Part shown: in pieces, positions 34,749-46,606 of the stretch
Numbering within the stretch: position 1 is the first letter of the stretch
Layout: the number at the start of each line of letters is the position of its first letter
NCBI GenBank assembly: GCA_026929865.2
Contig: CM049410.1
Span: 16,666,001 to 16,730,000, forward strand
DNA length: 64,000 nt
From: Hyperoplus lanceolatus
Taxonomy: Eukaryota > Chordata > Actinopteri > Uranoscopiformes > Ammodytidae
Direction of reading: 5' to 3'
Made by a program: the position numbers and the translations under genes
The notes under the pieces: model-generated
The model's input: only the letters and a program-made list of their open reading frames with translations
The model's database searches: none
What the model was told of the DNA's origin: nothing

Positions 34749-35329
34749 TTTATTACATTTGCTCAGATATTCATTAGAAACAGCCTGCAAGAAAACCGAT
34801 CTCATAGAAGATATAAATTAAAAATTTGATAGTGTCATTTAAGATTATATTAATGGTAATTACTTTTTGATGGAAATGACAGCAATGCTTTCATTCCTTT
34901 TAAAAAATGTGGCTCACCCAATAGCACGTTCCTTCCCAGCAGAATAACTTTTTAAAAAACTCACAAGCCACACAGCTTTACAACAGAGCTTTGATTCATT
35001 TTGTTTGTCGGACAAAAATAGAAAAAAAAAAAAAAACACATCCCGGCATGAATTGTAGTGACATATTTGATGGTGAAAAAGTCCCGTGCATTTGACAGGG
35101 ACAGTTCACTTTCAGTCATAAAGATTGGGCCACACAAAAATGGAGCAGGTGTTGACACAGACAGCTAAGCTTGACACACCTAGAGGTGCAGGATGTCTGT
35201 TGAGATGCATGAGCGACATGTGAGCCAGAGCTGCAGACTGTGGTGGAAGAAGCAGGAGAGAAAAGTGTCTGAGCTGAGAGGAGCACTGAATTCAACGTGT
35301 GCTTGTTTCGCGATCCCCGGGGTGATTGC
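34749..35329 (-). other. Probable ccdc47 3' UTR
   Basis: This follows the ccdc47 stop codon (35330-35332) on the minus strand. A minus-strand AATAAA lies at 34749-34754. A 3' UTR of roughly 600 nt would result. Confidence 0.5.
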
Positions 35330-37986
35330 TCACATGGCTTTCACTTTGATTTGCTTCATCTTCATCTGCTTCTTCTCAATCTTCTTCTGATCACGACGCT
35401 GGGCCGCTTCCTGAAAGAACAACACAAGAAAAACAATATATTTATTTGAGATATAAAAATGAGAATTCTATACTTATTTGGATGATTTACTTAATTTTTT
35501 GTTTGACATTTTGAGAAATATACTGATTACAGTAAGATGAGAAGATTGATACTCATGTCTAAAATAAAAATTAAACAGGTGGAGGGGACGGCTACCATGG
35601 CTCTATCCAAAGGTCACAAAACCCATCTACCAACACCTACAAAGGCAAAGTAAAATTTTGTTTTTTAATCTATACAAAAACCAAAATGTATAAAAAGGAA
35701 AAACATGTTTTGGTTTCACAGAGGGTAATCTGTTGGACTATTTCTTATTTCGTACCTTTTAGCCAACAAGTTAATTGAGCTTTAGCGGTGGATTTAGTTA
35801 CTTTTTGGACAGTGCCATTTTTACCACAAACGCCCAAGTATGTTATCTCAACCTTCTCATGTAACTCTATGCAAGAATGCAAATCAAACTATATCTTTAA
35901 ATGTCTTTTTGTGTGGTGTGTGTGTGTTTCATTTCTGAGGTCCCACCTCCAGACGGCGCTGTCTCTCAGGATCCTCCTCAGCCATGATCCTCTCCTTCTC
36001 CGCTCTCTTCTTCTCCTCGCGGCGGGTCTGGGCCGCCTCCTGACGCTGAGCGTGGGTCTGCTTCAGGAAGTTCTCCTCCACACGGGCACGGTTCCTGTCT
36101 GCTTTCTGCTTACCCTAAAAATCCAGGTGGGAGAAAGTGACTTAAAAATAGGGATAAACTTGTAAATAGGGATGGGGCCGATCCGATCCAGTATCGGTAT
36201 CGGGTCCGATATGGCCGAAATCTGCGTATCGGATACCGGACTGACAGCTCCGATATATATAAAAAAAAAATAATAATTTAATTTTTTTTTTTACTATGAA
36301 AGAGCGAACGAGCTGTGCGAGCATGCGCCGACATTCGGTGGAGGGAGAGAGGACACCACTTTCTAATTTGACATACAGTACATATCAGTTTGTTACCCAG
36401 TGAGCTAACCAAAGCTAACCCAAGTCAAGGAAGTGGAGAGGCTTCTGCACTGTGACAAGTTCTACTATGTAAAATACAGCCAGAGAGAGGAAGACTGTTT
36501 AGACAAACAGACCACCACATATTCTAGTGGGTCAGAAGTGATCATTGAGAAGGATTTTTTTTGTATGACTATAATTCTGCCTATATGCATTTGTGTATAT
36601 TTCTTGCTCTTTTAAATTAGAATTGCTTAAGCCTTCCTAGCTTTACACATAACATCACCACCATCTCAATTTTTTATAACAATTATGATATCGTATCGGA
36701 CAGTATCGGTATCGGCTGATATCCAAAACCCAGATATCGGAATCGGATCGGGACTAAAAATAGTGGATCGGTGCATCCCTACTTGTAACTGCACTTTATA
36801 TTCATATGAACTCTTGTCGAAATTATTTTGTCAAAATCATTGACTATTTTCTCACAATTCACTACCTGTCTGTACTGTGTGTGTGTGCTGAACAAAAAAA
36901 ATCCAGTGTTAATACACAGCTTAAGCTCTGAAAATGGGTATGTCGCTGGCTAGGGTTGGCCACCTTTGCTTACATACCCGTTTACAAAGCCTAGGCTATG
37001 TAAAAACTAGGGCTGTCAAATTAACGCGTTAATTTCGATTAATTAATCACAGAAAAATTAACGCGATTAAAAAAATTAACGCAGATTAATCGCACTTCTA
37101 TAATGCCCTTTGACCCGGTGCAAAAGTGGTGCGGAGCTGCACCTGTAGCTCGCCGGGCCGGGCGCGTGGGTTAAAGGGAGAAAGGTAAAGAGAGAAGCAG
37201 GGGAAAGGGGCCGACTCGAGGGCTCTATGGACGGTTTATGGGATGCATGAAGGTAGGAAGACATCTCCGTGCATTATTGATTTAGTGGGTGCAACAATGT
37301 AGGCTAGGTTTAAAACAGTAGGCCTATCTCTCAATCTTCCTCCAATTTTGTTTGCTAGCTGTCTAGCACCCGCCCCGTGTGTGTGTCAATATTTTTGCCT
37401 ATGAGCAGGCTACGAAATGGTGGCAGTGCAGTGCTGTCTGTTGTGGGAGATGGAAAGTTGTAATTTTGTCTGCTTGTTTTTTTTGAGAAAATTCGGCGCT
37501 AGTTCATGTATAAAGCTGGCTGAGGGGAGGAGACGGAGAGACGGAGAGCGAGCGTGCGCGCGAGAGAGAGAGAGACAGAGAAACAAACTGTAGTAGGCTA
37601 TACAGCTGTTTACAAACAGGTATAAAAGTGTCATATAAGTATGCGATTAATTTAGATTAATTAATCACAGAGCCTGTAATTAATTAGATACATTTTTTTT
37701 AAATCGCTTGACAGCCCTAGTAAAAACACAAGATTTATTTTTCAGCGCACAACGAAATACGGACAGGTAGTGGATTGTATTAGACAGTCACTGATTTGGA
37801 AAAAAAGGGATTTACACAACAATCATTCCTAAGAATGACTGATTCAGATGTGAATCCTGCTCACCTCTCTGTTCAGACGAAGTTTCTTGACTTTGTCGAT
37901 GCTGTAGATCACCATGTTCATCAGAGGAAGCAGACTGTCCATGTCTTTGGGAGAGGTGTTACCCATACCAGGCACTACACGCACAC

Positions 37987-38053
<67 letters not shown>

Positions 38054-41000
38054 AAAATATAATTATCAGGAAATATGGTATAATATTTGTATTTTATTTT
38101 TTTGAAAGGGAGAAAATGCTTACCATTAAATGTAAACAGCAGTGTCTTCTTAGTTTCAGGCAGCTTTAAGGGCTGACCCTCCCTGAAAAAACAACAACAA
38201 CAGTTAGTAACACATAGTAAATAATATAATTCTAAAAAACACACTTTGCATAGAATGGATTACACTTTTTTTAATAAATTCTTACTCTTGCATAATTTTT
38301 GGACCAGAAAATTGGTCCGAGAAATGGATGGACTCGATCTTGTCAGCATTGTTGGTGATATAATGCACCATCTAAAAATACAAAACACATAGAGAGACAT
38401 GAAAGAGTTGTATTTAAAGAGAGGGCAATGTTTTTGACCAAATCAAAAGGCCTTTAAGTTGTTATATAATGTGCAAGATAGGAAGTAATAAGAAGTACAT
38501 TACCTTGTTGTCCATCACTCCATCTGTGACTTCACCCATCTCGCTTAGAATAGCCAGAGACTCCGGGATCCCATACTTGGCCCCAGACTTGGGTTTGTCA
38601 CCGCAGAACTCACTCTATGGAAAAACAACATTGTTCAAGTATTAATAAAAAGTAGTAAGGAATAATAGTCTATGTCGAAATTTCTATGATTGGAAAATAC
38701 GATCCGTTTGTGTAGGACCAATACCACTAGGGCTGCACAATTTAGAAAAATATCTAATTTCGATAATTGTGATTAGTATTGCAATTGCAATATAATTTGC
38801 TATATTAGAGGGAATGGTCCCTTTTAGGTCATCATTCTCATTTTCATTGAAAAACATATGAAGATGATAATGGTGGGAATCTGTACCAAACAAAGATGTT
38901 TTCTCAAGTCTGAACAATAGGATTTGTAGGCAGGACGTCTCTGCAGCATGCCAATATTTAATTTTAAATGGCAGTTTGACATAGTTAGCCGTTAACAAAT
39001 ATTGCACCTTCCTGGAAATTGAACATCGCAACCGTTTATATTTCGATTTTCGATTAAAATCATGATTAATTTAGCAGCCATAAATATGACTGAATAATAA
39101 ACATTTCTTAAGACTGGATTAATTTCATATACACAAGTTTTGCAAGATATTTACCAAGTCCTGCATCTCCTTCTGAAGCCGGGCCGTGGCTTTCTTGGTG
39201 CCAACCGCAAACACAAACGTATCCATGTCCTCGTCATTTAGAGTTACTTTAATTTGCTGAAAAACGGAAAATGATTGTAAGAACTACAGTCCAGTCAGTG
39301 TATCTGTGTCCGTGTTCCACTTCACAAACTAAATTGAATTACTATGTGACTGATACGTACCACTTGATCACCTACAGGCCTCATCATCCTGGCCAGTACG
39401 TTCAGCAGGTCCTGCCTCTTCAGAAACTAGAATAGACCACAAGGAATAAGAAGTTACTGTATACATACAGTGCAGACAGACATTGCCGACACACACTTAT
39501 GAATAAAACACAGTGGCCATACCTTGAGTTGGATCAGCATGCCTTCACAGCAGACGCGCCCCGAGCACCACAGGTTGTAGATGTGTTCATTTTCCTGATT
39601 CAGCTTCCCAGTGCTCACTGCATCTTTACTTGTGCCGTCATCCCCTATTCAAATCAAATTATAGACAGTTAACCAGTGAACTGCTTTATACAGACTGTCA
39701 AAAGACGGGGCTAAGAGAAAGATGTCACTTTATATTTAGTTTCAGTTTATACGGTTCTGTATGTATTAGATTAAAAATTAGTGTATTGTGAATGTGTATG
39801 TACTACACACTTTGTGATTTATTATATCAGTGTCATAAAATAAGATAAGATTCTTTATTGGTGTTGTAAAAAACACAAGACAAAATTAAAACTCCCTCAA
39901 GGACCGGACTCAATAAAATAGATATAAATTAGTTATGCATTCATTCCATTCAGTCATACTCACATTCTGTATAATACACTCTCAGCCAATGTCTTGTAAT
40001 CCCTTATGGGAGGGGTCACTAGTTTGACATGACACGAAAATACACTTTTCATTCATTCATTCATTTATCACCATTAAATACATTTTACCATGTGCCAGGA
40101 CAACACACAGGGTATGCTACATTATTTCTCTAGGCTGCTGGAGGAACTCACCCACTAGTGCAAAGTTGCTCTCCAGCAGTTCTCTGTGTGAGTTGAACCA
40201 GGCGTGAGCGAGGCGACTGTTCTTGTTCTTGCCGATGATGTAGTTCATGATGTAAGCCAACAGGCCGGTCACCATCAGGATCTCCATGTAGTAACTCTCC
40301 CAACTGTTCTGTAGATGAGCAGGAACCTGCAGAGAAACACCAAGTCTTCAGTGTAATAACTCAAACTATTTCAAATGTTTCTAAATAAAAAACACAAATC
40401 AGTTTGTGAAGTACCAATAGCATTGAGCTTTTAAAACTGATATTTGTTTAGGTTTTAAATCAGATAAAGATATTTAGACATCTACTTGTTATTTCATAAC
40501 ATATTCATACAACAAATAATATTGTTGTAGATTTTTTTTAAATGCTGGTAAAGATATAAACTGAGTAGGAGATTTTAAAGTTCACAAATTAACTTGTCAG
40601 TATAATTTAGGACAAACTTTAATGATGACACTGTTTCACCTTTAACCTAGTTTGGCATTTCTTTAATAGAATTTCTTGGTGGCCAACTTATACACCGTAA
40701 CAGATTGACCAATGTATTGTATCAGTATCAGTGTGACTGAAACCATGGTAATTAAGGGGCTGTTTACACCGTAACGTTTTCAACATTAATGCAAAAGTAT
40801 TTTTACGTTTCGGGTCGTTTGTTTATACGACAAGAACGTGCTGGAAGCAAATTATTTTGATAAATTGGAAGATACGTAAACCAAATTTCTTTAGCATTGA
40901 AAATTGGCTGATGGACTTTTTAGACCTCCTGTCAATGGAGCGAGCAGCATCAGCTCTCAATGACCATGACTGTGGTAAAGAAGGTCCCTGGAACTTTATA

Positions 41001-44000
41001 AGCATGAACTTAAGAAACTGGACATTTAAATGAATTTATTTAAAAGTATGGATCTGCACCCCCCCCCCCTGTGTTGTATTTTGTATTGTCCTGTGAGGTT
41101 TTTTTTTTTTGTCTTGTGGTGTATGTATATGTCTGTGATTGTTTTGTTTAAGAAAATAATAAAAATAGTGTAAAAAAAAAAAAAAAAAAAAGAACGTGCT
41201 GGGGGCTGAAAACGTTAACTTTTAAAAACAGGTTCCAGGGTGTTTTTTAGCTAGACCATTTTTGTGTAACTAAAAGGAATCCGTTGCCAAAAGCAACAGT
41301 TTCAGAGTATTCCTGACAGCAGTCATCGGAATGATGCATAACAGCAAAGTCGAATTATATAAAATCTAAAACTGTATAGTTAAAAAAAAATACAAAAAGA
41401 GAGATATGTGCAGTAAGTTATGAGTTATTCATGATAAAGACCTGTGCAATTTTGCAAAGTGATTTAGGAAGAAGAAGCAGAAGACCGCATATGTGAGAAG
41501 GTTTTAGCAATAAATCCGGCTTACCGTGTGGATTATGAGGGGGTCTTTCATGGAGTGGCCAGGCTTGTCCATGTCTCCAATCCCCTCAAACTCCTCCTGG
41601 TCATATTTACTGTACATGTCTTGATCCTAGGGACAAATTAAGTTGAATTAGCTTCAATATAAATCAAATAACATAAAATCAAACTAGTGGCGCTTTTCCA
41701 CCGCACATTTAGCTCGACTCAACTCGACTCAGTTCAACTTGGCTTGGTAGCAGCACGGGTCGTACTGCAAATAGTACCTCCTGAAAGCCAACTCCGGAGC
41801 AAAGTAGCAAAGCAGAAATTACGATCAGTTGTTGCACTATTAACTGAACCAACCGCCAAAAACACGGATGGAAAATGTTTAAGAAATACCCCCCTTGTAT
41901 CTGTTTGCTAAAAGAAGTAGAAGAATATTGTGACGGGCCATTAAAAGGGAGGGTTGGTATCACGATGTGTGACTGCCACACAGTCAGCTGTAGGGATGCG
42001 TCGTGTACATCCCTATGCATGTAAACACGGGCATGATAAAGTTGACTGTTAAAGCAGCAACGAGTAACATTTAAATATCTTTTAAACAGCCTCATGTTTC
42101 CTCTCATAATCATAAATTACCTTTGACAGCAAACGAGACCATCTGTGCAAAGAAAGACTTTTTTATATAGTTTTCATTACTGCATTTGATCTGGTCGTAC
42201 ACCCAGTCTGATTTTCGGTTCACGTGTGCATGCTCTATGGTCACATATCCGTATTGGTCGCAGATTTCAGTGCGGCGCAGGAACACGATTTGAGAAGCCT
42301 ATGGCTCCAGGTGAGGGAAGGGGAGCGGGAGCCTTGTTTGAGACAGTTGTTTGTTCATAATGACTGATAACGGGGCTGAACCATCAAAGAAAAAAAAGAA
42401 AATGCAATGAAGAAAAGCTAAAAGGGAGAGTGATAGGCGGGCGGGAGGGCGTTGCCAAGCAACGTATACACAATTTCACGCAGCAAACCTAGACTGCAGT
42501 GTTTACTCCTAAATGAATGAGTGGTAGCTTACTAAAACAAAGTTTACTTTGCCTCACCAGCATCATCAGATGACCATTATTCATCTGAAATAGTCATTAT
42601 TTACAACATAAACACATTACCTCATCGTGATCCATACTAACTAACTGCCATCTCTCGTTCATTCGCTTGGTGTGAGGACACGGACTCGTTCAGCTCCGTG
42701 AGAGGTGACAATGCATCAACTCATTGCAATCAGGTGTGTTTAGCACTTACTGCCATTAGTTGATGCTGTGTCACCCATAGACTCACAGAGCCGAAAAGAG
42801 TCCGGTGCCCTCCACACTTTCAACACACGGACACGCACCATATTGCTTCCTGATTATTTGAATCTTGCACTCCCTGCACGAGCTAGAAAACAGCTTCACG
42901 ACAGCTGGCTTCGTTAAAATACTACCGCTTTTGTTCAAAGGTATCGCCAACGTGCCGACTTACTCGTAGTGGCTTTAAGTGCTTGTTTCAGGATACGTGT
43001 TTTCAAATGCAAGCCGTGTCTCAGCTTGAATATGTTATTGAGGTAATCAGTTCAGTCCGAGGCTTGTAATGTAATCGCTCGCTATCATGTCTGTCCCAGA
43101 TGGCTACTATAGGCTATTTAGCCTAGCTGCCCTACATGTCTCCTCTTGTATGTTTTAAGTAACTTCCCCAACAACCAACACAACTGGTTGAGCTTAGTGA
43201 ATATATGGAAAAAAAATTCAGATCTGTGATGCAAATCAAAGGAAAGAGAGCCAGAGAACAAAATACACTCAAAAGTTCCGGAGAGTTGGGGAGAATAAAC
43301 AACAGAATGAAGCCGGTAGTCTCTGGTCAATCAGAAGCGTCGGCAGACGGCCGGCCGCTGATTGGCCAGATACCATATGGCCAATCAGCGGCCGGTCATC
43401 TGCCGACGTCACCTTTTAGCATCGGCTCAGCTCGCTTCGAACCTAGAGCGAGGCGATACCAAAAAAAGCAGCTGCAGGTACCATGTTTTCGCGGTGGAAA
43501 CGCCAAAAATGTGAGTTGAGTCGAGTTGAGCTGATACCATGCAGTGGAAAAGCGCCATTGATGTATTGGTTGTCGGTTATATTCCTCTGTAAGGCATACA
43601 ATTGCTGAATGGTGAAAGTGCAGTGTTGGTAGGCAATGCGTTTAAGACGGTTAACCTCCTAAGAAGCTAAAATATGGTCACTGCGTCCTCGCAATATATA
43701 AAAAGGTAGCAGTAACCTTTGACCACCAAAATCTTTTCAGTTCATCTTTGAGTCAGAACCGACCAACTTTGAAGAAAATCCCTCAAAGACTTCCTGAGAT
43801 ATTGCGCTAAAAACATGTAAGGTCACAGTGACCTTGACCTTTCACCTCTAAATGTAATCAGTTTGACTTCCAATCAAAGTGTGAGTTTGTGACAAATTTG
43901 ACGAAAACCTCGAAGACTGTTCGAGATATTGTGCTCATGTAAGCTTTGACCTATAACCTCCTAATTATAATCAGTTCATCCTCGAGTGAGAGTCGATTAT

Positions 44001-44423
44001 TGCCTTGTTTGAAGAAAGTCCGCCCTTCAGCTATCATGGGCGCAGAGGCATAAATATGGACATTTATAAATCAAAACATTTATTATGGAAAACTGGGGTC
44101 ATAAATTGAACTGTAAACATCAATACAAGGCAGTGTACCTGTGCCTCTTCCTCCTCAAAGCCATCCTGTTCCTCCAGCTCCACAGTAGCTTCATCTTCGT
44201 CCTCCTCGTCTTCTTGCTGTGCTGCCTCGGAGGCACGCGGTGGAGGGGCCGTCTCCGTCTCGGGGGCGCCATCCTCGTTCATGTCTTCAAACTCAGCAAA
44301 GTCATTGTCATCAAACTCTGCCACGTCATCGCCATCGTCAAAGTCATCGTTGTAGCGCCCACTAGAGACGGGGAAGGCCAGGAGCAGCAGCAGCGCAGGT
44401 ATCAGGAGATACACACTACGCAT
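35330..44423 (-). CDS. ccdc47: Coiled-coil domain-containing protein 47 (calumin; PAT-complex subunit)
   Basis: Coding exons (minus): 44139-44423, 41525-41626, 40152-40326, 39523-39644, 39361-39426, 39155-39256, 38504-38614, 38286-38371, 38124-38182, 37865-37974, 35947-36114, 35330-35410. The total is 1467 nt, 488 aa, close to the 483 aa I recall for human. Order: a signal peptide ([20 protein letters not shown]); a very acidic lumenal segment ([23 protein letters not shown]); one membrane span ([18 protein letters not shown]); a cytosolic domain ([33 protein letters not shown], [19 protein letters not shown]); and a basic C-terminal coiled coil ending [14 protein letters not shown]. In the family it is an ER membrane protein that partners Asterix in the PAT complex to help insert multipass proteins and also affects ER Ca2+. 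All introns are GT-AG; several are filled by transposons. Confidence 0.95.
36167..36781. mobile_element. hAT-type MITE (TAGGGATG ends)
   Basis: It begins TAGGGATGGGGCCGATCCGA and ends GGATCGGTGCATCCCTA. The flanks CTTGTAAA (36159-36166) and CTTGTAAC (36782-36789) match at 7 of 8 positions. Both ends are rich in TATCGG repeats. No transposase ORF is recognised. Confidence 0.85.
36825..37800. mobile_element. Hairpin MITE, copy 2, split by a hAT insertion
   Basis: Sequence on both sides of the hAT at 37008-37719 (AATCCAGTGTTAATACACAGC on the left, TTTTCAGCGCACAACG on the right) continues the pattern of 20744-21026. The outer ends are diverged, so the limits are approximate. Confidence 0.55.
37008..37719. 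mobile_element. hAT-type non-autonomous element with perfect 8-bp duplication
   Basis: The ends TAGGGCTGTCAA and TTGACAGCCCTA are inverted; the flank GTAAAAAC is identical at 37000-37007 and 37720-37727. Subterminal GATTAATTAATCAC motifs occur at both ends. It is inserted into an older hairpin MITE, so it is the younger element. Confidence 0.9.
37981..38050. repeat. (CA)n microsatellite abutting a ccdc47 3' splice site
   Basis: About 70 bp of CA with a few interruptions. On the coding strand this is a TG repeat ending only about 6 nt before the AG acceptor of exon 37865-37974. Confidence 0.95.
38729..39080. mobile_element. Degenerate hAT-like MITE
   Basis: The left end reads TAGGGCTGCACAATTTAGA; the right end contains GATTAAAATCATGATTAATT and then AGCAGCC. 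This resembles the TAGGGCTGCACGATT type of fish hAT MITE. No clean duplication is visible, so the boundaries are approximate. It lies in a ccdc47 intron. Confidence 0.5.
40845..41190 (+). mobile_element. 5'-truncated LINE copy with poly-A tail and target duplication
   Basis: The 13-bp flank AAGAACGTGCTGG occurs at 40832-40844 and again at 41190-41202. The insert ends in AATAATAAAAATAG and about 19 A. Plus-strand translation ends [20 protein letters not shown]... before a stop, like the tail of an L1-clade ORF2. It lies antisense in ccdc47 intron sequence. Confidence 0.75.
41688..43557. mobile_element. 1.87-kb inverted-repeat DNA element in ccdc47 intron
   Basis: The terminal TGGCGCTTTTCCAC (41688) is inverted at the right end as GTGGAAAAGCGCCA (ends 43557). 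Both subterminal regions carry CTCAACTCGACTCA-type repeats. No transposase ORF is visible, and no clear target duplication was found, so the superfamily is unassigned. A 31-bp imperfect palindrome lies inside. Confidence 0.7.
43338..43408. repeat. 31-bp inverted repeat with ATTGG/CCAAT cores
   Basis: The arms 43338-43368 and 43378-43408 pair with two mismatches around a 9-nt loop. Each arm contains GGCCGCTGATTGGCCA or its complement. It lies inside the element 41688-43557. Confidence 0.85.
43640..44030. repeat. Degenerate tandem units of a fish interspersed repeat
   Basis: Related blocks recur at intervals of roughly 120 bp, each with GACCTTTGACC-like, AATCAGTTCATC, GAAGAAA-TCC and GAGATATTG motifs. 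This pattern is familiar from dispersed teleost repeats. The family is not assigned. Confidence 0.55.
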
Positions 44424-44431
44424 GGTGGGAC

Positions 44432-45308
44432 CTGTAATACAGAGGGAGACAGAGTCAATGCAACAGATGGGGAAAATATAGAAATAAGGCTGGGTTGAGA
44501 AGTGACAGAGAAGTTGTGTTACCACAACACGAAACAATAGAGAGACACACACCCTTTTATAAACAAGAAAGCACTTCCGAAAAGGATCACATGTTGTACC
44601 TTGCATTACTGTATTATTTTCAGATATAACTTTTCTTAAACCAACAAATGTAACTATTTAAAGAGTGTTGTTATGACTTCAACAAAATAGGGCAGAAGCT
44701 AGTTTTTCCCTTCCTTTTTTATGATTAATCGGACCAATTAATGGCAATTTATTTATTTCAACTATGAAAAATCTCAATGTGAAACCAATCCCCACAGACC
44801 GATATCAACTAGAAAACAATGGCTAGTACAAATCAGGGCTATAAACAGTGTTCCTACAGAAAAAGCTCACTGTCGACCTTGTAAAAGCTGAAAAACTCTT
44901 TGTGAGACTTTCCCCCTGAAACAATTCACTCATTCTGTGCTGTTTTAAGGTTATTCTACCAATCATTCACTTAGACATGCAGCATCATATTATCTAATTT
45001 AAGCTTTACTACAGATTAGAATAAAGCTCATTTCAGTGTAAAGAAAAGTTAGTCATTATCTATTCTTCACACTACTGGTCGTCTCTATTCAGGGTTGATA
45101 CAGCTTAAGCCAAGTTAGATTTAAGACTTTTTTAAATGTCACTTATGACGAAATTAACAACATGTAATATTACAAAAGTCAAAACAGTTGAGAAAAACGA
45201 AATCAATTACTTTGGGTTAGCACACAACTAGACTTCCTTGGTCCAGAGAAAAAGTTAAAAAGATCTACTTCAAAAGTTGAAAAGATTTGAAATTCACTAT
45301 CAAACAGC

Positions 45309-45356
<48 letters not shown>

Positions 45357-46189
45357 TGTGTCACTTAAATGTCTTAACGTGACCACTCCAGATCAACCCC
45401 ATGCTGTTCTGCGTGATGTTAATGTGAGAGGCATTGGTAATTATATAAAAACAATAAATTATGCTACAATGATTTTAATCAACTGCAACGTCAGGGGGGA
45501 CATATTGATGAAATCCTGCTCCAGATGTCTTAGCACGTAGAAGACTTTAGAAAGATTAATTTAATACATTTGAATACATTAAGGCCTTAATTTTTAGATT
45601 AACTTATTAAGACTTTCCTTAAGGATCTGTAGGAACCATATAGGTAAATGGAAATGTTAGATATTTTCAAGAAAGCTGTTTGTTTGACAGTGAAAAAAGA
45701 AAGTAAGCGACAATATAATCAAAATGTATGACACAATGTTGCACTAATGAAGCAGTGTAAAGGTTAAGCTGGGCCATACCTAAGCAGCTGAACCATCATG
45801 TGTGTGGTTTAAATCTTGTGAATATTTAACTAAACAAAGCTAACGCTACTAACTTCAGCCAATGCTAACAGGCTAAAATAAAGAGCAGTTTCTGACTCTC
45901 TGCGTTTATTTAAAGGCACTCAGTTCCTAACTATAACTTCACACTTTCTCGGTGGTGACATATTTAGGATTAAAGACCCCAAGGCGTAGTCACATTAGCA
46001 GACCCATCCCCCAGTACCATGTAATTAGCTCCTAGTAGCATGCTAACGGTGGCTAACTAGCATGGCACCTTATTGCCAGCGACCAACTAGATCCTGAACG
46101 GAAAGAAGTTAATTTTTTCTTTATAACACAAAAAGGGAAATAAGCCTAATTTGACAGAACTAGTTACCAAAAGTAGTAAAAAAGCTTAC
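44432..46189 (-). other. ccdc47 intron 1 (5' UTR intron)
   Basis: Non-coding. It contains an (AAT)n run at 45310-45352. No other feature is recognised. Confidence 0.5.
45310..45352. repeat. (AAT)n microsatellite
   Basis: About 14 AAT units in ccdc47 intron 1. They produce a spurious poly-Asn ORF. Confidence 0.95.
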
Positions 46190-46290
46190 CTGTAGAATTA
46201 ATGTGACAATAAACGTGACGCTGGTTTAGCTGAACTGTCCTTGTAGTGATGTTAGAATAGAGGAAGCGACCTTTCAAAGCAAAAGTGTCG
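46190..46290 (-). promoter_or_regulatory. Probable ccdc47 non-coding first exon and promoter
   Basis: On the minus strand, AATTCTACAG is followed by GTAAGCT, a strong donor at 46185-46189. The first coding exon has its acceptor 8 nt before the ATG, so an upstream non-coding exon is needed and this is the best candidate. The upper limit (transcription start) is not defined. Confidence 0.5.
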
Positions 46291-46480
46291 CCACAGGATG
46301 TACTGAATCACTTTCTACACACATTCGAAAGTCTTATTTTGAAACATTTTACCGGAAATTGTGTGGATGCTTTTGTAATGTCATATTCAACTTGACACTA
46401 GTGGAGTTGATCGTTATGATACCGGTGTGTAATAATGGGTCTCCTTCGCCCTCTTGTGGTCACAGTATGTAACTACATCA

Positions 46481-46584
<104 letters not shown>

Positions 46585-46606
46585 CAGTAATAGGCAATAA
46601 AAACGT

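Larger units (their letters stand above)
36115..37864 (-). other. ccdc47 intron packed with nested DNA elements
   Basis: The 1.75-kb intron between exons 37865-37974 and 35947-36114 is largely a 615-bp hAT (36167-36781) plus a hairpin MITE (about 36825-37800) interrupted by a 712-bp hAT (37008-37719). Little unique intron sequence remains. Confidence 0.7.

Noticed and set aside
37796..38244. ORFs rich in TH, CV or TV repeats at 37.8-38.2 kb and 47.9-48.15 kb
   Set aside because: Artefacts of CA/GT microsatellites plus parts of ccdc47 exons on the wrong strand.
43640..44030. Hormone-response-element-like cluster (repeated AGGTCA/TGACCT)
   Set aside because: The TGACCTTTGACC motifs come from a dispersed fish repeat with regular spacing, not from a promoter.
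45277..45540. Poly-Asn ORF
   Set aside because: Produced by the (AAT)n microsatellite inside ccdc47 intron 1.
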